A DNA stretch of 32,857 bases from CAXMPK01 sp964195405 (GCA_964195405.1 CAXMPK010000296.1:1-32857); one strand, 5' to 3'; positions 1 to 7,480 are shown, counted from the stretch's first letter. The notes: generated from the sequence alone by a model not told the origin. Made by a program: numbers and translations.

Positions 1-99
1 TCGTCCGTACCCAGCTTCGGCCAGCTTTGCCGAAGCTTCGAATCCCAAACCTGAATTAGCTCCTGTCACCATCGCGGTCTGCTTTGCGTGATCCGACAT
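1..99 (-). CDS. Short-chain dehydrogenase/reductase, N-terminal part only
   Basis: The first 33 residues are visible, beginning MSDHAKQTAMVTGANSG, and the gene runs off the left edge. The TGANSGLG segment (residues 12-19) matches the TGxxxGxG dinucleotide-binding turn at the N-terminus of classical short-chain dehydrogenases, so an NAD(P)-dependent oxidoreductase is likely; the substrate cannot be told. The ATG is preceded by a clear AAGGAG ribosome-binding site a few bases upstream, which fixes the start. It lies downstream of, and in the same direction as, the hydrolase at 278-1165 and may share its transcript. However, a palindromic operator candidate (170-205) and a hairpin repeat (214-266) lie in between and suggest its own promoter. 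The catalytic YxxxK is outside the window. Confidence 0.85.
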   Translation of the reverse strand, partial: MSDHAKQTAMVTGANSGLGFEASAKLAEAGYGR

Positions 100-169
100 C
101 GCCTTCTCCTTATGCTCTTCTTTGTTCTGCACGGGCATTGAAAACCTCTTGGACAGCGATCTATTCCGA

Positions 170-205
170 GTTCTAGACAATTATCCAATTGTCGGTGTCT
201 AGAAC
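170..205. promoter_or_regulatory. Nested palindrome, probable operator for the SDR gene
   Basis: Outer arms GTTCTAGACA (170-179) and TGTCTAGAAC (196-205) are a perfect 10-bp inverted repeat. Inside them sits a second perfect pair, GACAATT (176-182) and AATTGTC (187-193). Nested symmetrical sites of this size are typical of TetR-family operators. On the minus strand a weak promoter could be read through it (TTGGAT, 17 bp, AATAGA) towards the SDR start at 99. The cognate regulator is inferred, not shown; the TetR at 1261-1887 is the nearest candidate, although its own putative operator has a different core. Confidence 0.55.
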
Positions 206-213
206 GATTCCGA

Positions 214-266
214 CCGTTCTGTGAAGGTTTTTAGGGCTATAGCGCGGGTTTTTCTTCACAGAACGG
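214..266. repeat. Dispersed hairpin repeat, copy 1 (diverged)
   Basis: Perfect 13-bp inverted repeat: CCGTTCTGTGAAG (214-226) and CTTCACAGAACGG (254-266), separated by exactly 27 nt whose centre is GGCTATAG. The same 10-bp inner arms and 27-nt spacing recur at 18516-18562 and 24184-24230. The loop of this copy is diverged from the other two apart from its GGCTATAG centre. It starts 12 bp beyond the stop codon of the hydrolase gene, and the right flank carries a short GGATC tandem. Because the arms are symmetrical it would fold as a stem-loop in either transcript. Function unknown. Confidence 0.85.
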
Positions 267-277
267 ATCGGATCGGA

Positions 278-1165
278 TCAGGAAAGACCGCGGTGCCACT
301 TTTGGATCGCCTTGGCCACACCCACCGGGTCGTCACACATTGGGAAATGGTTGCCTTTGGCGACCACCATCTCTGTTGGCGCGGAGAAGTACTTGCGAAA
401 CTCCTCTTGAAAGCCAAAAGGATCGTTGCGTTCTCCATAGACGGTCAAAACTGGCTTCGACCCCAGCGACTCTGCGAGGCCAAGCTTGATCGTCTCGAGA
501 AATTCGGTCTCGGTGAGTGCTGAGCCCATCAGGTCATGAAACCTCCGTCTCGAGTTCGCTTGGCGTAGCGGGGTGACGAATGCGTGTCGCGCGGAGCGGT
601 CAAGATTCCTGCCGATTCCAAACCTCCCAGAACTGAGTTTGGGGATGAATCCAGTGGCACCGTTGATCACTGTCATTGGCTTGCTCGAGATGACTCCCAT
701 CATCCTTCGCAAACCCTTGCTGTCAGGCGGCCAGGCAAAGGTGTTGATCAACACGAGACCGTCGATGGCGTCCGGTCTTTGCATGGCCATTCCCAGACCG
801 ACCAACCCTCCCAAGTCGTGGACCACAGGGGTGAACGAGTCGAGGCCGAGATGGTCGACGAAACGGGTGAGTAACTCTGAGTCATGCTCGAGGCTCGCAC
901 CGGCGTCGGTCCCAGGCGAGAGGCCAGAGCCGGGGAAGTCGAGGGTGATCACTCGAAAGTCGACCACCAACTCCCTGATCAGCTGACCCCATACGAAAGA
1001 CCACATTCCGTCGTGTACCAGGAGCAGCGCAGGGCCAGAGCCCTCGTCGGTGTAGGAGAGGATTGCGTCCTCGAGCAGCGCCGTCCGGATTTTGTGCGGC
1101 CACACCTCCTCGGTGAGCCATTCGGGTCTTGCAATATCAATGTTGTTTGAAGTTGTCGATGTCAT
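278..1165 (-). CDS. Alpha/beta hydrolase, haloalkane dehalogenase-like
   Basis: A 295-residue alpha/beta-hydrolase-fold enzyme. The nucleophile elbow reads VVHDLGG with Asp117, as in haloalkane dehalogenases and epoxide hydrolases, rather than the Ser of esterases. The oxyanion-region segment LLVHDGMWSFVWG (48-60) resembles the HGxPTxSxxW stretch of haloalkane dehalogenases. The likely catalytic His is H273 in KGNHFPMCDDP. Substrate specificity cannot be read from sequence. An ATG at 1165 preceded by AAGGA with 7-nt spacing is preferred over the GTG three bases upstream. It follows the TetR gene on the same strand, so that regulator may control it, and it precedes the SDR gene; together they suggest a small catabolic cluster. 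Confidence 0.8.
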   Translation of the reverse strand: MTSTTSNNIDIARPEWLTEEVWPHKIRTALLEDAILSYTDEGSGPALLLVHDGMWSFVWGQLIRELVVDFRVITLDFPGSGLSPGTDAGASLEHDSELLTRFVDHLGLDSFTPVVHDLGGLVGLGMAMQRPDAIDGLVLINTFAWPPDSKGLRRMMGVISSKPMTVINGATGFIPKLSSGRFGIGRNLDRSARHAFVTPLRQANSRRRFHDLMGSALTETEFLETIKLGLAESLGSKPVLTVYGERNDPFGFQEEFRKYFSAPTEMVVAKGNHFPMCDDPVGVAKAIQKWHRGLS

Positions 1166-1204
1166 CACAATGTCCTTGCTCTGAGCGGCATAGCCGCTTG
1201 GCGT

Positions 1205-1246
1205 GAGACCCTTCGTCGTCCGTGCAATGGTGCGACGGAGGGTCTC
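1205..1246. terminator. Hairpin between the TetR and hydrolase genes
   Basis: Arms GAGACCCTTCGTCG (1205-1218) and CGACGGAGGGTCTC (1233-1246) pair over 14 positions with a single G-T. The T-rich tail (CTTTCTTT) follows on the plus strand only. For the leftward TetR-hydrolase transcript it would therefore act as an attenuator or mRNA-stability hairpin rather than a classic intrinsic terminator. A second small stem, AGCGGC/GCCGCT, lies at about 1187-1201. Confidence 0.5.
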
Positions 1247-1260
1247 CTTTCTTTGAAGTG

Positions 1261-1887
1261 TCAGCGGGTAGCCACCTCCCGGGAAGGGGCAGTCATCATC
1301 GGAACCGTGATGGCGAGAAGTCTCTCAAGATCGGCTTCGGTGTTGTCACCAACCATCGACGATGCTCCCGGCAGGGTGATGCTTGCGAACAGGTAGATGA
1401 CGATTCCGACGATGCATTGCAATCGCCATCCGATCTCCTCTGCGCTGAGATGGGGCAGCGCGGTTGCGATTGCCGAGCCGAACCGTCGACCGATTGTCTC
1501 GAACTGTTGTCCCATGATGGGTCTCATCAGCTCGGTGTTCTCGGAGTACATGCGTGCGACGAATCTCGGAAGTGCCGGATTTCGCTGTCTTAGCTCCTTC
1601 AGAGTGCGCAAATCTGGCAGCAGGAACGCTTCGAGGACCTGACGTATGTCTGGCTTGCCTTGGTGTTCGAGATCATCAAGGAGCACGAGTCGTCTTGCGT
1701 TGATTGGCACAACGACTCGATCGAGGATCTCGATCAGCAGATTCTCCTTCGAGCCGAAGTGATAGTTGACCGCGGCGATGTTGGCTCCGGCGCGTTCGGT
1801 GATCTGACGCAAGGAAGTCCCGTTGTATCCGTTCTCGGCGAAGAGGACCTCCGCTGCATCCACGATCTGTTCTCGGGTGTTGACCAA
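1261..1887 (-). CDS. TetR-family transcriptional regulator
   Basis: A typical TetR repressor of about 208 residues. The N-terminal helix-turn-helix is recognisable: TREQIVDAAEVLFAENGYNG, then TSLRQITERAGANIAAVNYHFGSKENLL, with the recognition-helix NYHF signature. The rest is a variable all-helical ligand/dimer domain. The reading frame opens with a TTG at 1902, but that codon lies inside a large perfect palindrome (1894-1932). A TTG at 1887, giving MVNTREQIV, leaves the palindrome wholly upstream and has an AGGATAGG stretch just before it, so 1887 is preferred. The site is likely autoregulatory and would also control the hydrolase downstream. The ligand is unknown. Confidence 0.88.
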   Translation of the reverse strand: MVNTREQIVDAAEVLFAENGYNGTSLRQITERAGANIAAVNYHFGSKENLLIEILDRVVVPINARRLVLLDDLEHQGKPDIRQVLEAFLLPDLRTLKELRQRNPALPRFVARMYSENTELMRPIMGQQFETIGRRFGSAIATALPHLSAEEIGWRLQCIVGIVIYLFASITLPGASSMVGDNTEADLERLLAITVPMMTAPSREVATR

Positions 1888-1893
1888 ACCTAT

Positions 1894-1932
1894 CCTATTC
1901 AAACGATCGTTTCAAGCGTACGTTTGAATAGG
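1894..1932. promoter_or_regulatory. Large nested palindrome, probable TetR operator
   Basis: Perfect 12-bp inverted repeat CCTATTCAAACG (1894-1905) / CGTTTGAATAGG (1921-1932). Within it are two overlapping AAnCG-NN-CGTTT half-site pairs: AAACGATCGTTT, itself a 12-bp perfect palindrome (1901-1912), and AAGCGTACGTTT (1914-1925). It sits immediately upstream of the TetR start and 8 bp after the stop of the lipoprotein gene. Autoregulation by the adjacent TetR is the simplest reading. Confidence 0.7.
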
Positions 1933-1939
1933 GGTCTTG

Positions 1940-2875
1940 TCAACCTGTCGTCTTGGTCATCGTTTTTGCGATGACTTCATTGATTCTCTCGACGGCCGCG
2001 ATGCCGGCTGCATGGTTTGACCAGCCGCGGGTGAGGATCGCTACCACGTATCCGTTACTTGGGCCAGGCTCGTCTACCCATCCGACGGAGTTGATGGTGC
2101 GGCCAGCGAAACCATTCTTCTGGGCCACCATCCAGTTGGCAGGCACCCCTGCGGTGACACCCCAGGCCTGCTCAGGGATGACGGAGGTCATGAGGTCGAG
2201 GGCGACTGCCCGGTACTCAGGTTCTAACGGTCCCCAATCACCGACCAGCACCTGGCGGAGAAGATTGACTTGGTCCAGCGCCGAAGTTCTGGTCCCGCCC
2301 CATGCGGAACCATCGTCACCCGTTACCCGTGTTTCCCGGAGCCCGAAGGCGTCTCCCTGTTCCCGGAACCACGGTGAAGCGCCAAAAGACCTCCACAGCG
2401 ATCTGACCGGGGCGTTGGCCGACTCGGTGATCATTGGGAGCATGAGACCCATCTCCCTTTCGGTGATTGGGCGTGCCTCGTTTTGGGCCTCGAGCAACGT
2501 GCCCGCCATGACCATCACCTTGAACACCGAGGCCGTGATCTGACGGTTGTCTCCATTGAGCGAATATCCACAGTTGCTTCTGAGGTCGTGGACATGAGCA
2601 GTGATCGTGATACCGCGGTAGTCCGCCGTCAGCTCAGCGGCGAACCGTTCGGTGAATGGGCTGGGTCGGCAGCGTGGCAACTCTTCCGTCGTGGTGGTGG
2701 TGGTGGTGACCGCGGTGCTGGTGGATGTTGTGTCAGACGGCGGTGGACGGGTGCTGGTCGAGGCCATCGGCGTGGTGGCGATCGTCGTGGCTGTTGTCGA
2801 GGCGGCACACGCGCTCAGAACTCCTGAGAAGACCAAGATCGACCAGAGCGGTAGCTGCCTCTTCACGAGGCTCAT
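1940..2875 (-). CDS. Beta-lactamase-like serine hydrolase lipoprotein
   Basis: A 311-residue exported protein. Residues 1-23 form a lipoprotein signal (SLVKRQ basic start, hydrophobic core, lipobox VLSAC with Cys23), followed by a Thr/Ser-rich spacer including a run of threonines (about 24-66). The rest resembles the class A beta-lactamase/transpeptidase fold: SVFK (Ser116, Lys119) as the SxxK motif, SAN (152-154) in place of SDN, and KNG (253-255) in place of KTG. No omega-loop ExxLN motif could be found, so true beta-lactamase activity is doubtful; a cell-wall-related serine hydrolase is as likely. The open frame extends to 3007, but the ATG at 2875 is chosen because it begins the signal peptide. 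Confidence 0.75.
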   Translation of the reverse strand: MSLVKRQLPLWSILVFSGVLSACAASTTATTIATTPMASTSTRPPPSDTTSTSTAVTTTTTTTEELPRCRPSPFTERFAAELTADYRGITITAHVHDLRSNCGYSLNGDNRQITASVFKVMVMAGTLLEAQNEARPITEREMGLMLPMITESANAPVRSLWRSFGASPWFREQGDAFGLRETRVTGDDGSAWGGTRTSALDQVNLLRQVLVGDWGPLEPEYRAVALDLMTSVIPEQAWGVTAGVPANWMVAQKNGFAGRTINSVGWVDEPGPSNGYVVAILTRGWSNHAAGIAAVERINEVIAKTMTKTTG

Positions 2876-3162
2876 CTTCGTCGGGTGGTCGTTTACAGAC
2901 CAGCGACCTTGGGAAGCTCCACCTCTTGGTCGTTTGACGGGACCAACTCTGGTGAGGCCAGGAGACTGGGTGCGATCAAGAAACTCACGTTGCCACACCC
3001 TTCGCAAACAGTTCTTTCCACACCGACCGATTCCGTCGTGAGAGTGTCTTGATGCTCACATCCATTGCCGATGAACCTTGCCCATAACTTGTTGATGTCA
3101 TCTCCCTACGGGGCGTGGTCAACAGTTTGACTCAGTGGTTAAGGAGATCGGCGGCAAGTCGG
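2876..3162. other. Intergenic stretch, no gene seen
   Basis: 287 bp between the MerR stop codon and the lipoprotein start, both on the minus strand. It must hold the lipoprotein promoter, but no convincing -35/-10 pair, hairpin with T-tract or RNA gene was recognised. The open frames crossing it show no family resemblance. Confidence 0.4.
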
Positions 3163-3903
3163 TCAGGAACTTCCTGCAAAGGAGGCGATCAAATCCTGGG
3201 CTGGTTCCGGGCCGGTGATGTCGAGAGTCACGGAGTCGCTGCCAATTCCGATCTTGAAGTCAAAGAAGTTGCAGCAGGTTTGCTCGGCCGAAGCCAACTC
3301 GGCAATGGCTCTCACATCGACGTCACGCTCGAATCGGACCCGGATTCCATCAGGCAGTTGTTCGCGCTCGATGCCAGGACGGAGGACACTTCGCCAGCTC
3401 TGGATGCGATCGGACACTGCGCCGGCCTCGAGTGAGCATGCGATCTCGCTGTGAGTGGCGGAGAGGGGAATCTTTTCGCGGCCGGGAACATCCGCTCCGG
3501 TTGCGCCTGTGCAGCCACAGTTTTCGTCGCATGGGCCTGCCGGGGTGTGATCACCAAGTCGAGCCATCGCCTGTTGAAGTTGGGCTGTGAATTCGACCAG
3601 ACCGGCGATCTGGTGCTGTGAGGCCTGGATACGACTATCAACCATTTCTCTCATTCGCGCTTGCACCGGGTCGCAGCGCTCCTCGTCGAGCAGTGTCAGC
3701 AGTTCGGTGATCTCCTCTAAGGAGAGTCCGAGTTGTTTCCCGCGGGAAACGAAACGAAGCGATTCGATGGCTTGGTCGTTGTAAGCGCGGTAGCCGCTGT
3801 CAAGACGCTGAGGAACCACTATTCCTTCTTGCTCATAGAAGCGGAGCGCGCTCTCGGAGAAACCGGTTTGGGCGGCGGCCTGGGAGATCTTGTAGGTACG
3901 CAT
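3163..3903 (-). CDS. MerR-family regulator with Cys-rich C-terminal region
   Basis: 246 residues. The N-terminus (MRTYKISQAAAQTGFSESALRFYEQEG and the SGYRAY wing) is a MerR winged helix-turn-helix, followed by the dimerisation helix with Cys77 (LDEERCDP). The C-terminal half is longer than in CueR or SoxR. It contains a cysteine cluster GPCDENCGC (Cys125, 129, 131), then Cys156, and a QTCCNFF segment (Cys210-211), consistent with thiol or metal sensing; the inducer is not identifiable. Start: an upstream TTG is in frame, but the ATG at 3903 is 8 nt after the -10 of a MerR-type promoter, implying a leaderless message. No metal-transport gene is adjacent, so autoregulation may be the main visible target. 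Confidence 0.85.
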   Translation of the reverse strand: MRTYKISQAAAQTGFSESALRFYEQEGIVVPQRLDSGYRAYNDQAIESLRFVSRGKQLGLSLEEITELLTLLDEERCDPVQARMREMVDSRIQASQHQIAGLVEFTAQLQQAMARLGDHTPAGPCDENCGCTGATGADVPGREKIPLSATHSEIACSLEAGAVSDRIQSWRSVLRPGIEREQLPDGIRVRFERDVDVRAIAELASAEQTCCNFFDFKIGIGSDSVTLDITGPEPAQDLIASFAGSS

Positions 3904-3910
3904 GTCTCCA

Positions 3911-3941
3911 GGATAAACCTTCAACCTGAGTCGAAGGTCAA
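3911..3941 (-). promoter_or_regulatory. MerR-type promoter with 19-bp spacer and dyad
   Basis: Read on the minus strand: -35 TTGACC (3936-3941), a 19-bp spacer, and -10 TTATCC (3911-3916). The spacer carries the dyad ACCTTC (3917-3922) / GAAGGT (3933-3938). An overlong 19-20 bp spacer holding a dyad is the hallmark of promoters untwisted by MerR-family activators. Transcription would start at or next to the ATG at 3903. Confidence 0.75.
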
Positions 3942-4011
3942 GGAGTTTTCTTTGAAGTTTCTATCCGCGTCGGAGCCGTCCTGACGCGATACCGAATTCG
4001 CCTCTGTCAAT

Positions 4012-4455
4012 ATGGAGGTTGTGAAGGAAATGAATCGTGTCCAGGCCCTGGTTTTTCTTCAGCAAGGGACGCGAACGGGGAAACTGGCGACAGTTCGACC
4101 TGACGGGCGGCCCCATGTTGTTCCGATCTGGTTCGTCGTTGACGGTGACGAGATCGTTTTCAACACATGGCATACCAGCGTGAAAGCGAGAAACCTGGCA
4201 GTCGATTCTCGCGCTTCTTTGGTTGTCGACCTCGAGCAACCCCCATACGCCTTTGTGATGGTCGATGGCGTCGTGACAATCTCCGATGATCTAGATGTTG
4301 TGGTGGACGTCGCCACCCAGATCGGAAGACGCTACATGGGTGAGGAGCGCGCAGAGGAGTTTGGCCGACGCAACGGTGTTGAGGGAGAACTGGTGGTGCG
4401 AATGCACATCGACCGGATCGTCTCGCGAGACGATGTTGCGGGATACGGGGAATAG
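4012..4455 (+). CDS. PPOX-class F420/FMN-dependent oxidoreductase
   Basis: About 141-147 residues, the usual size of small split-barrel proteins of the pyridoxamine-5'-phosphate-oxidase-like family. Diagnostic parts are GTRTGKLATVRPDGRPHVVPIWF (first strands, flavin/F420 phosphate contact) and the HTSVKARNLAVDSRASLVVD stretch. Actinobacterial members commonly use F420, but the cofactor is inference here. Two starts are possible: ATG 4012, or ATG 4030 (MNRVQALVF), which has GGAGG 11 nt and AAGGAA immediately upstream and matches the family N-terminus better. It is followed after 31 bp by a luciferase-like oxidoreductase, so the two flavin/deazaflavin enzymes probably form an operon. Confidence 0.82.
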   Translation: MEVVKEMNRVQALVFLQQGTRTGKLATVRPDGRPHVVPIWFVVDGDEIVFNTWHTSVKARNLAVDSRASLVVDLEQPPYAFVMVDGVVTISDDLDVVVDVATQIGRRYMGEERAEEFGRRNGVEGELVVRMHIDRIVSRDDVAGYGE

Positions 4456-4486
4456 AAGACAGCCGGATCTCGCTATCGATGGGCAC

Positions 4487-5506
4487 ATGGAATTAGGTCT
4501 CACCAGCTTCGCTGAAACCATCCCTGCCGCCGGGGAAAAAGGAATCAGTCACTCGGAACGTCTTCGTCAGGTTGTCGACGAAATCGTGCTTGCCGAGCAG
4601 GTCGGACTCGATGTTTATGGCCTCGGTGAGCACCACCGCCCCGACTTCGCCTCCTCATCCCCTGTTGTGGCCCTGGCGGCGGCGGCGGGACGCACCTCCA
4701 AGATCAGACTCTTTCCAGCAGTTTCGGTCCTCAGCACCGACGACCCGGTGAGGGTCTTTCAGCAGTACGCCACCCTTGACGCGGTGTCCAACGGCCGGGC
4801 GGAATTACTGGTCGGACGTGGCTCGTTCATCGAATCCTTCCCGCTTTTCGGTTTCTCATTGAATGATTACGACGAACTCTTCACGGAAAAACTGGATCTT
4901 CTGCTGGCAATCAGAGACAACGAGAAGGTGACCTGGTCGGGAACGTTTCGGACTCCACTGGAGGGCAGCGGGGTTTACCCACGACTCGACCGGCCACTTC
5001 CGATCAGGGTTGGTGTCGGCGGCACGCCGCAATCGATTGTCCGGGCAGCCACCCGCGGTCTACCGGTTGCGTTGGCCATCATCGGAGGCGAGCCCGACCG
5101 TTTCCGGTCGCTAACAACGCTGTACACCAGGACTCTCGAGGAGTCGGGATTCGATCCGGATCTCTACCCGCTCTCGGTTCACGCCCACGGTCTGGTCGCC
5201 GACGACGATGACGAAGCCGCCGAGATCTTCTATCCGTCATATGCGGCTGCGATGACGCGTCTCGGGCGGGAGCGGGGCTGGCCACCGATGACAAAAGACC
5301 AATTCGAGTGGATGCGCAGCGAACAAGGGTCGTTGGTGCTGGGCGACCCCGAGACAGTGGCCGCCAAGATCCTGCGGTGGAAGGAAATTCTCGGTATCGA
5401 GCGCTTCGAGCTCCACGTCAGTGTTGGGACCATGCCACCGGAGAAGGTGTTGCGTTCCATCGAGCTATTCGGGACCAAAGTCGGCCCCATCGTGCGCCAA
5501 GCATGA
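4487..5506 (+). CDS. LLM-class flavin-dependent oxidoreductase
   Basis: 339 residues of the bacterial-luciferase-like (LLM) TIM-barrel family. Family features are the N-terminal MELGLTSF strand, AEQVGLDVYGLGEHHRPDF (EHH motif), SNGRAELLVGRGSF near residues 103-116, and the C-terminal GDPETVAAKILRWKEILG helix. The substrate is unknown; such enzymes reduce or oxygenate with FMNH2 or F420. The open frame extends back to 4295 inside the preceding gene, but the ATG at 4487 begins the homologous region. Its stop at 5504-5506 is one base from the stop of the convergent amidohydrolase gene, leaving no room for a terminator between them. Confidence 0.88.
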   Translation: MELGLTSFAETIPAAGEKGISHSERLRQVVDEIVLAEQVGLDVYGLGEHHRPDFASSSPVVALAAAAGRTSKIRLFPAVSVLSTDDPVRVFQQYATLDAVSNGRAELLVGRGSFIESFPLFGFSLNDYDELFTEKLDLLLAIRDNEKVTWSGTFRTPLEGSGVYPRLDRPLPIRVGVGGTPQSIVRAATRGLPVALAIIGGEPDRFRSLTTLYTRTLEESGFDPDLYPLSVHAHGLVADDDDEAAEIFYPSYAAAMTRLGRERGWPPMTKDQFEWMRSEQGSLVLGDPETVAAKILRWKEILGIERFELHVSVGTMPPEKVLRSIELFGTKVGPIVRQA

Positions 5507-5507
5507 C

Positions 5508-7430
5508 CTAGCTGGCTGCTTCGACTTCGATCTCTATCCAGGCGACCCATGACGGCGATGTTGTGGTGGTTATCCGGATGAACTGAACCGTCTTGTTGAT
5601 CGGGACTTCAAGCCGGTCACCCCAGTCCGTCTCGCCTTCGACAACAGCGATCGACATGCCCGGAACGTCATGGGCGCCTGCCGTGATCTCGTGGACGGTC
5701 AACCCTGGAGGAAACTGGTTCACGATCAGTGTGATCGTGTCAAGGTCGACGGGGGATCCGAGGTCGAGTTCGATCCATTGCAGTGCGTCGGCGCCAGAGA
5801 CCCACGAGGTTTCCTCCGAGCCGTCAACAGCGTTGGCCGGTGGCTCGATCGACTCCGAGGCTCGAATCGCGACCACGAGTGGATGGTCAACGGGTGTCCA
5901 GCCGCCGGGCACCTCAATCTGCTCCTCAGGTTCGATGTCCCCACCGAAATGCTCGCACAGGTCGCCTTCGCAGAAGACCGACTGTCCATTGATCATCGTC
6001 ACCAGGGGCCGGTTGGCGGCTATCCCGATTTCGGGATCGGCGTGGAAGGGGTCATCAGCCAGTATCAGGAGGTCGGCTACCTTGCCGACCTCGAGCGATC
6101 CCACGGTCTCATCGATGCCCATTGCCGCCGCCGCGTTGATCGTCATTCTCCGGATCGCCTGTTCGGTATCGACAATGTGGAGGCCATCCCATGCGAGTGG
6201 GTAACACGGCTCGCCGGTATCGATGTCGACGGCGCCACCCGTGACCGCGGTGAACATCAGCTGAAAGGGTTGGCCGGGGATGGACGGCGAATCGCCGTGC
6301 CAACTTATCCTCAGACCGGGGTTCGCTTCCTGCAGTGCCGCCGAATTCTCCAGCACAGACAGTGTCGATTCGGCGAACACCCGCCCCCACAAGTCGGCAT
6401 TGGCGGGATCGCATCCATCGCCCCAGAGCACTGAAAACACCACAGGCACCATTTCTAGCTCGCCGTAGATGGCGAGCTGATCGGGTGTTAACAACGTGGT
6501 GAGACTGTTGTGATCTATCCGCTGATGATGGGCGAAAGGTTGTTGGTTGTTGGCAGCCCTCAGACCTTCGAGAGCGCTGGCGATGGCCAGGTCGCCTATG
6601 GCGTGGATCACCGTGATGCCTCCGGCCGCGTCCACTGCGGTCACCACTTCGGTCACCTCTTCAGGGGTTACGTAAAGGTCACCGTTGGCTACCCATCCCC
6701 TTTCCTTGAGGCTGTCTGGAGTGGTGGCGAGGTACTCGTCGGAGACAGCGGGGGCTCGACACGCCCCGCCATCGGCGAACATCTTCACGCCTGCGATGGC
6801 CAGTCTGAGATCAGCGTCCTGGGTGTAGGTGTGGTCCAGGTAGTCGTCCCCAAAATCGCGACCGTCGCAGAAGTCGTTGTAGACGAGGTAGAGATGGGTT
6901 CGGACGATGAGGTCACCCGCCTCGTCAAGTGTCCGAAAGGCCACTAGCTGGTCGGGGTTGACGTGTGGTTCACCGTTGGTGGTAGTGCCACCTTCGATCA
7001 TGAACGCCTGGCCGTCGAGCATGCCGTCAAGATCGGGTGCCGCTACCTGCATGTGATGGGTATGTGGGTCGACAAAGCCTGGCATGACAGTGCGTCCACC
7101 GAGGTCGACAACCTTGGTGTCGGAGCCGGCCAACGCCAGAAGATCAACGGTTGTGCCGACGGCGGACACATCGCCATCCGTGACTGCGATGGCCTCGACG
7201 ATGGTGAAGCCGTCGTCGACGGTCAGCACATTGCCGTTGTGAAGGATGAGGTCGGGGGGATCATTGGGAATTGGAGGAGCGATCGAGGTGGTGGGTGCCG
7301 ACGGGTCAGGGGAGGTCGTCGACGCCGTTGGTAGTTCTGCACTGGTGATGTCGGTGGCTGTCGTCCCCGAACAGGCTGCCAGCACCATCATGGTTGCCAA
7401 GGCCAATCCCCCTGACCTTCGTCCTCTCAT
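5508..7430 (-). CDS. Amidohydrolase-3 (YtcJ-like) lipoprotein with discoidin-like C-terminal domain
   Basis: 640 residues. The N-terminus is a lipoprotein signal with lipobox VLAAC (Cys20), followed by a Ser/Thr/Pro linker. The catalytic part is an amidohydrolase-3 TIM barrel: DPHTHHM gives the HxH metal pair (His123, His125), GVKMFADGG has the candidate carbamylated Lys216, VIHAIGD has His276, RIDHNSL has His307, and HGDSP has Asp380. After about residue 500 there is a beta-rich segment (VDGSEETSWVSG, QWIELDLGSPVDLDTITLIV) that resembles an F5/8 type C (discoidin) carbohydrate-binding fold. A surface-anchored hydrolase is likely; the substrate is unknown. No ribosome-binding site is obvious before the ATG, and a leaderless start is possible. 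Confidence 0.85.
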   Translation of the reverse strand: MRGRRSGGLALATMMVLAACSGTTATDITSAELPTASTTSPDPSAPTTSIAPPIPNDPPDLILHNGNVLTVDDGFTIVEAIAVTDGDVSAVGTTVDLLALAGSDTKVVDLGGRTVMPGFVDPHTHHMQVAAPDLDGMLDGQAFMIEGGTTTNGEPHVNPDQLVAFRTLDEAGDLIVRTHLYLVYNDFCDGRDFGDDYLDHTYTQDADLRLAIAGVKMFADGGACRAPAVSDEYLATTPDSLKERGWVANGDLYVTPEEVTEVVTAVDAAGGITVIHAIGDLAIASALEGLRAANNQQPFAHHQRIDHNSLTTLLTPDQLAIYGELEMVPVVFSVLWGDGCDPANADLWGRVFAESTLSVLENSAALQEANPGLRISWHGDSPSIPGQPFQLMFTAVTGGAVDIDTGEPCYPLAWDGLHIVDTEQAIRRMTINAAAAMGIDETVGSLEVGKVADLLILADDPFHADPEIGIAANRPLVTMINGQSVFCEGDLCEHFGGDIEPEEQIEVPGGWTPVDHPLVVAIRASESIEPPANAVDGSEETSWVSGADALQWIELDLGSPVDLDTITLIVNQFPPGLTVHEITAGAHDVPGMSIAVVEGETDWGDRLEVPINKTVQFIRITTTTSPSWVAWIEIEVEAAS

Positions 7431-7439
7431 TGACGAATC

Positions 7440-7480
7440 TTATGCCATGGCCCGAGCCGCCGATCTGACCCGAGGCATAA
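7440..7480. promoter_or_regulatory. Inverted repeat in the amidohydrolase/permease divergent region
   Basis: TTATGCC (7440-7446) and GGCATAA (7474-7480) form a perfect 7-bp inverted repeat with 27 bp between. It lies in the 162-bp divergent promoter region, 10 bp upstream of the amidohydrolase start, and could be an operator. No other evidence. Confidence 0.3.

Noticed and set aside
221..523. Open frame starting inside hairpin copy 1
   Set aside because: It runs antisense to the hydrolase gene. Similar GTG-started frames through copies 2 and 3 exist, but the two base differences between those copies both change the amino acid, so no coding constraint is visible.
2876..3162. Possible tRNA or small RNA gene
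   Set aside because: No T-loop or cloverleaf arms found; no other structure convincing enough to call.
5670..6434. Long plus-strand open frame inside the amidohydrolase gene
   Set aside because: Shadow frame without recognisable motifs; the opposite strand encodes a clear enzyme.
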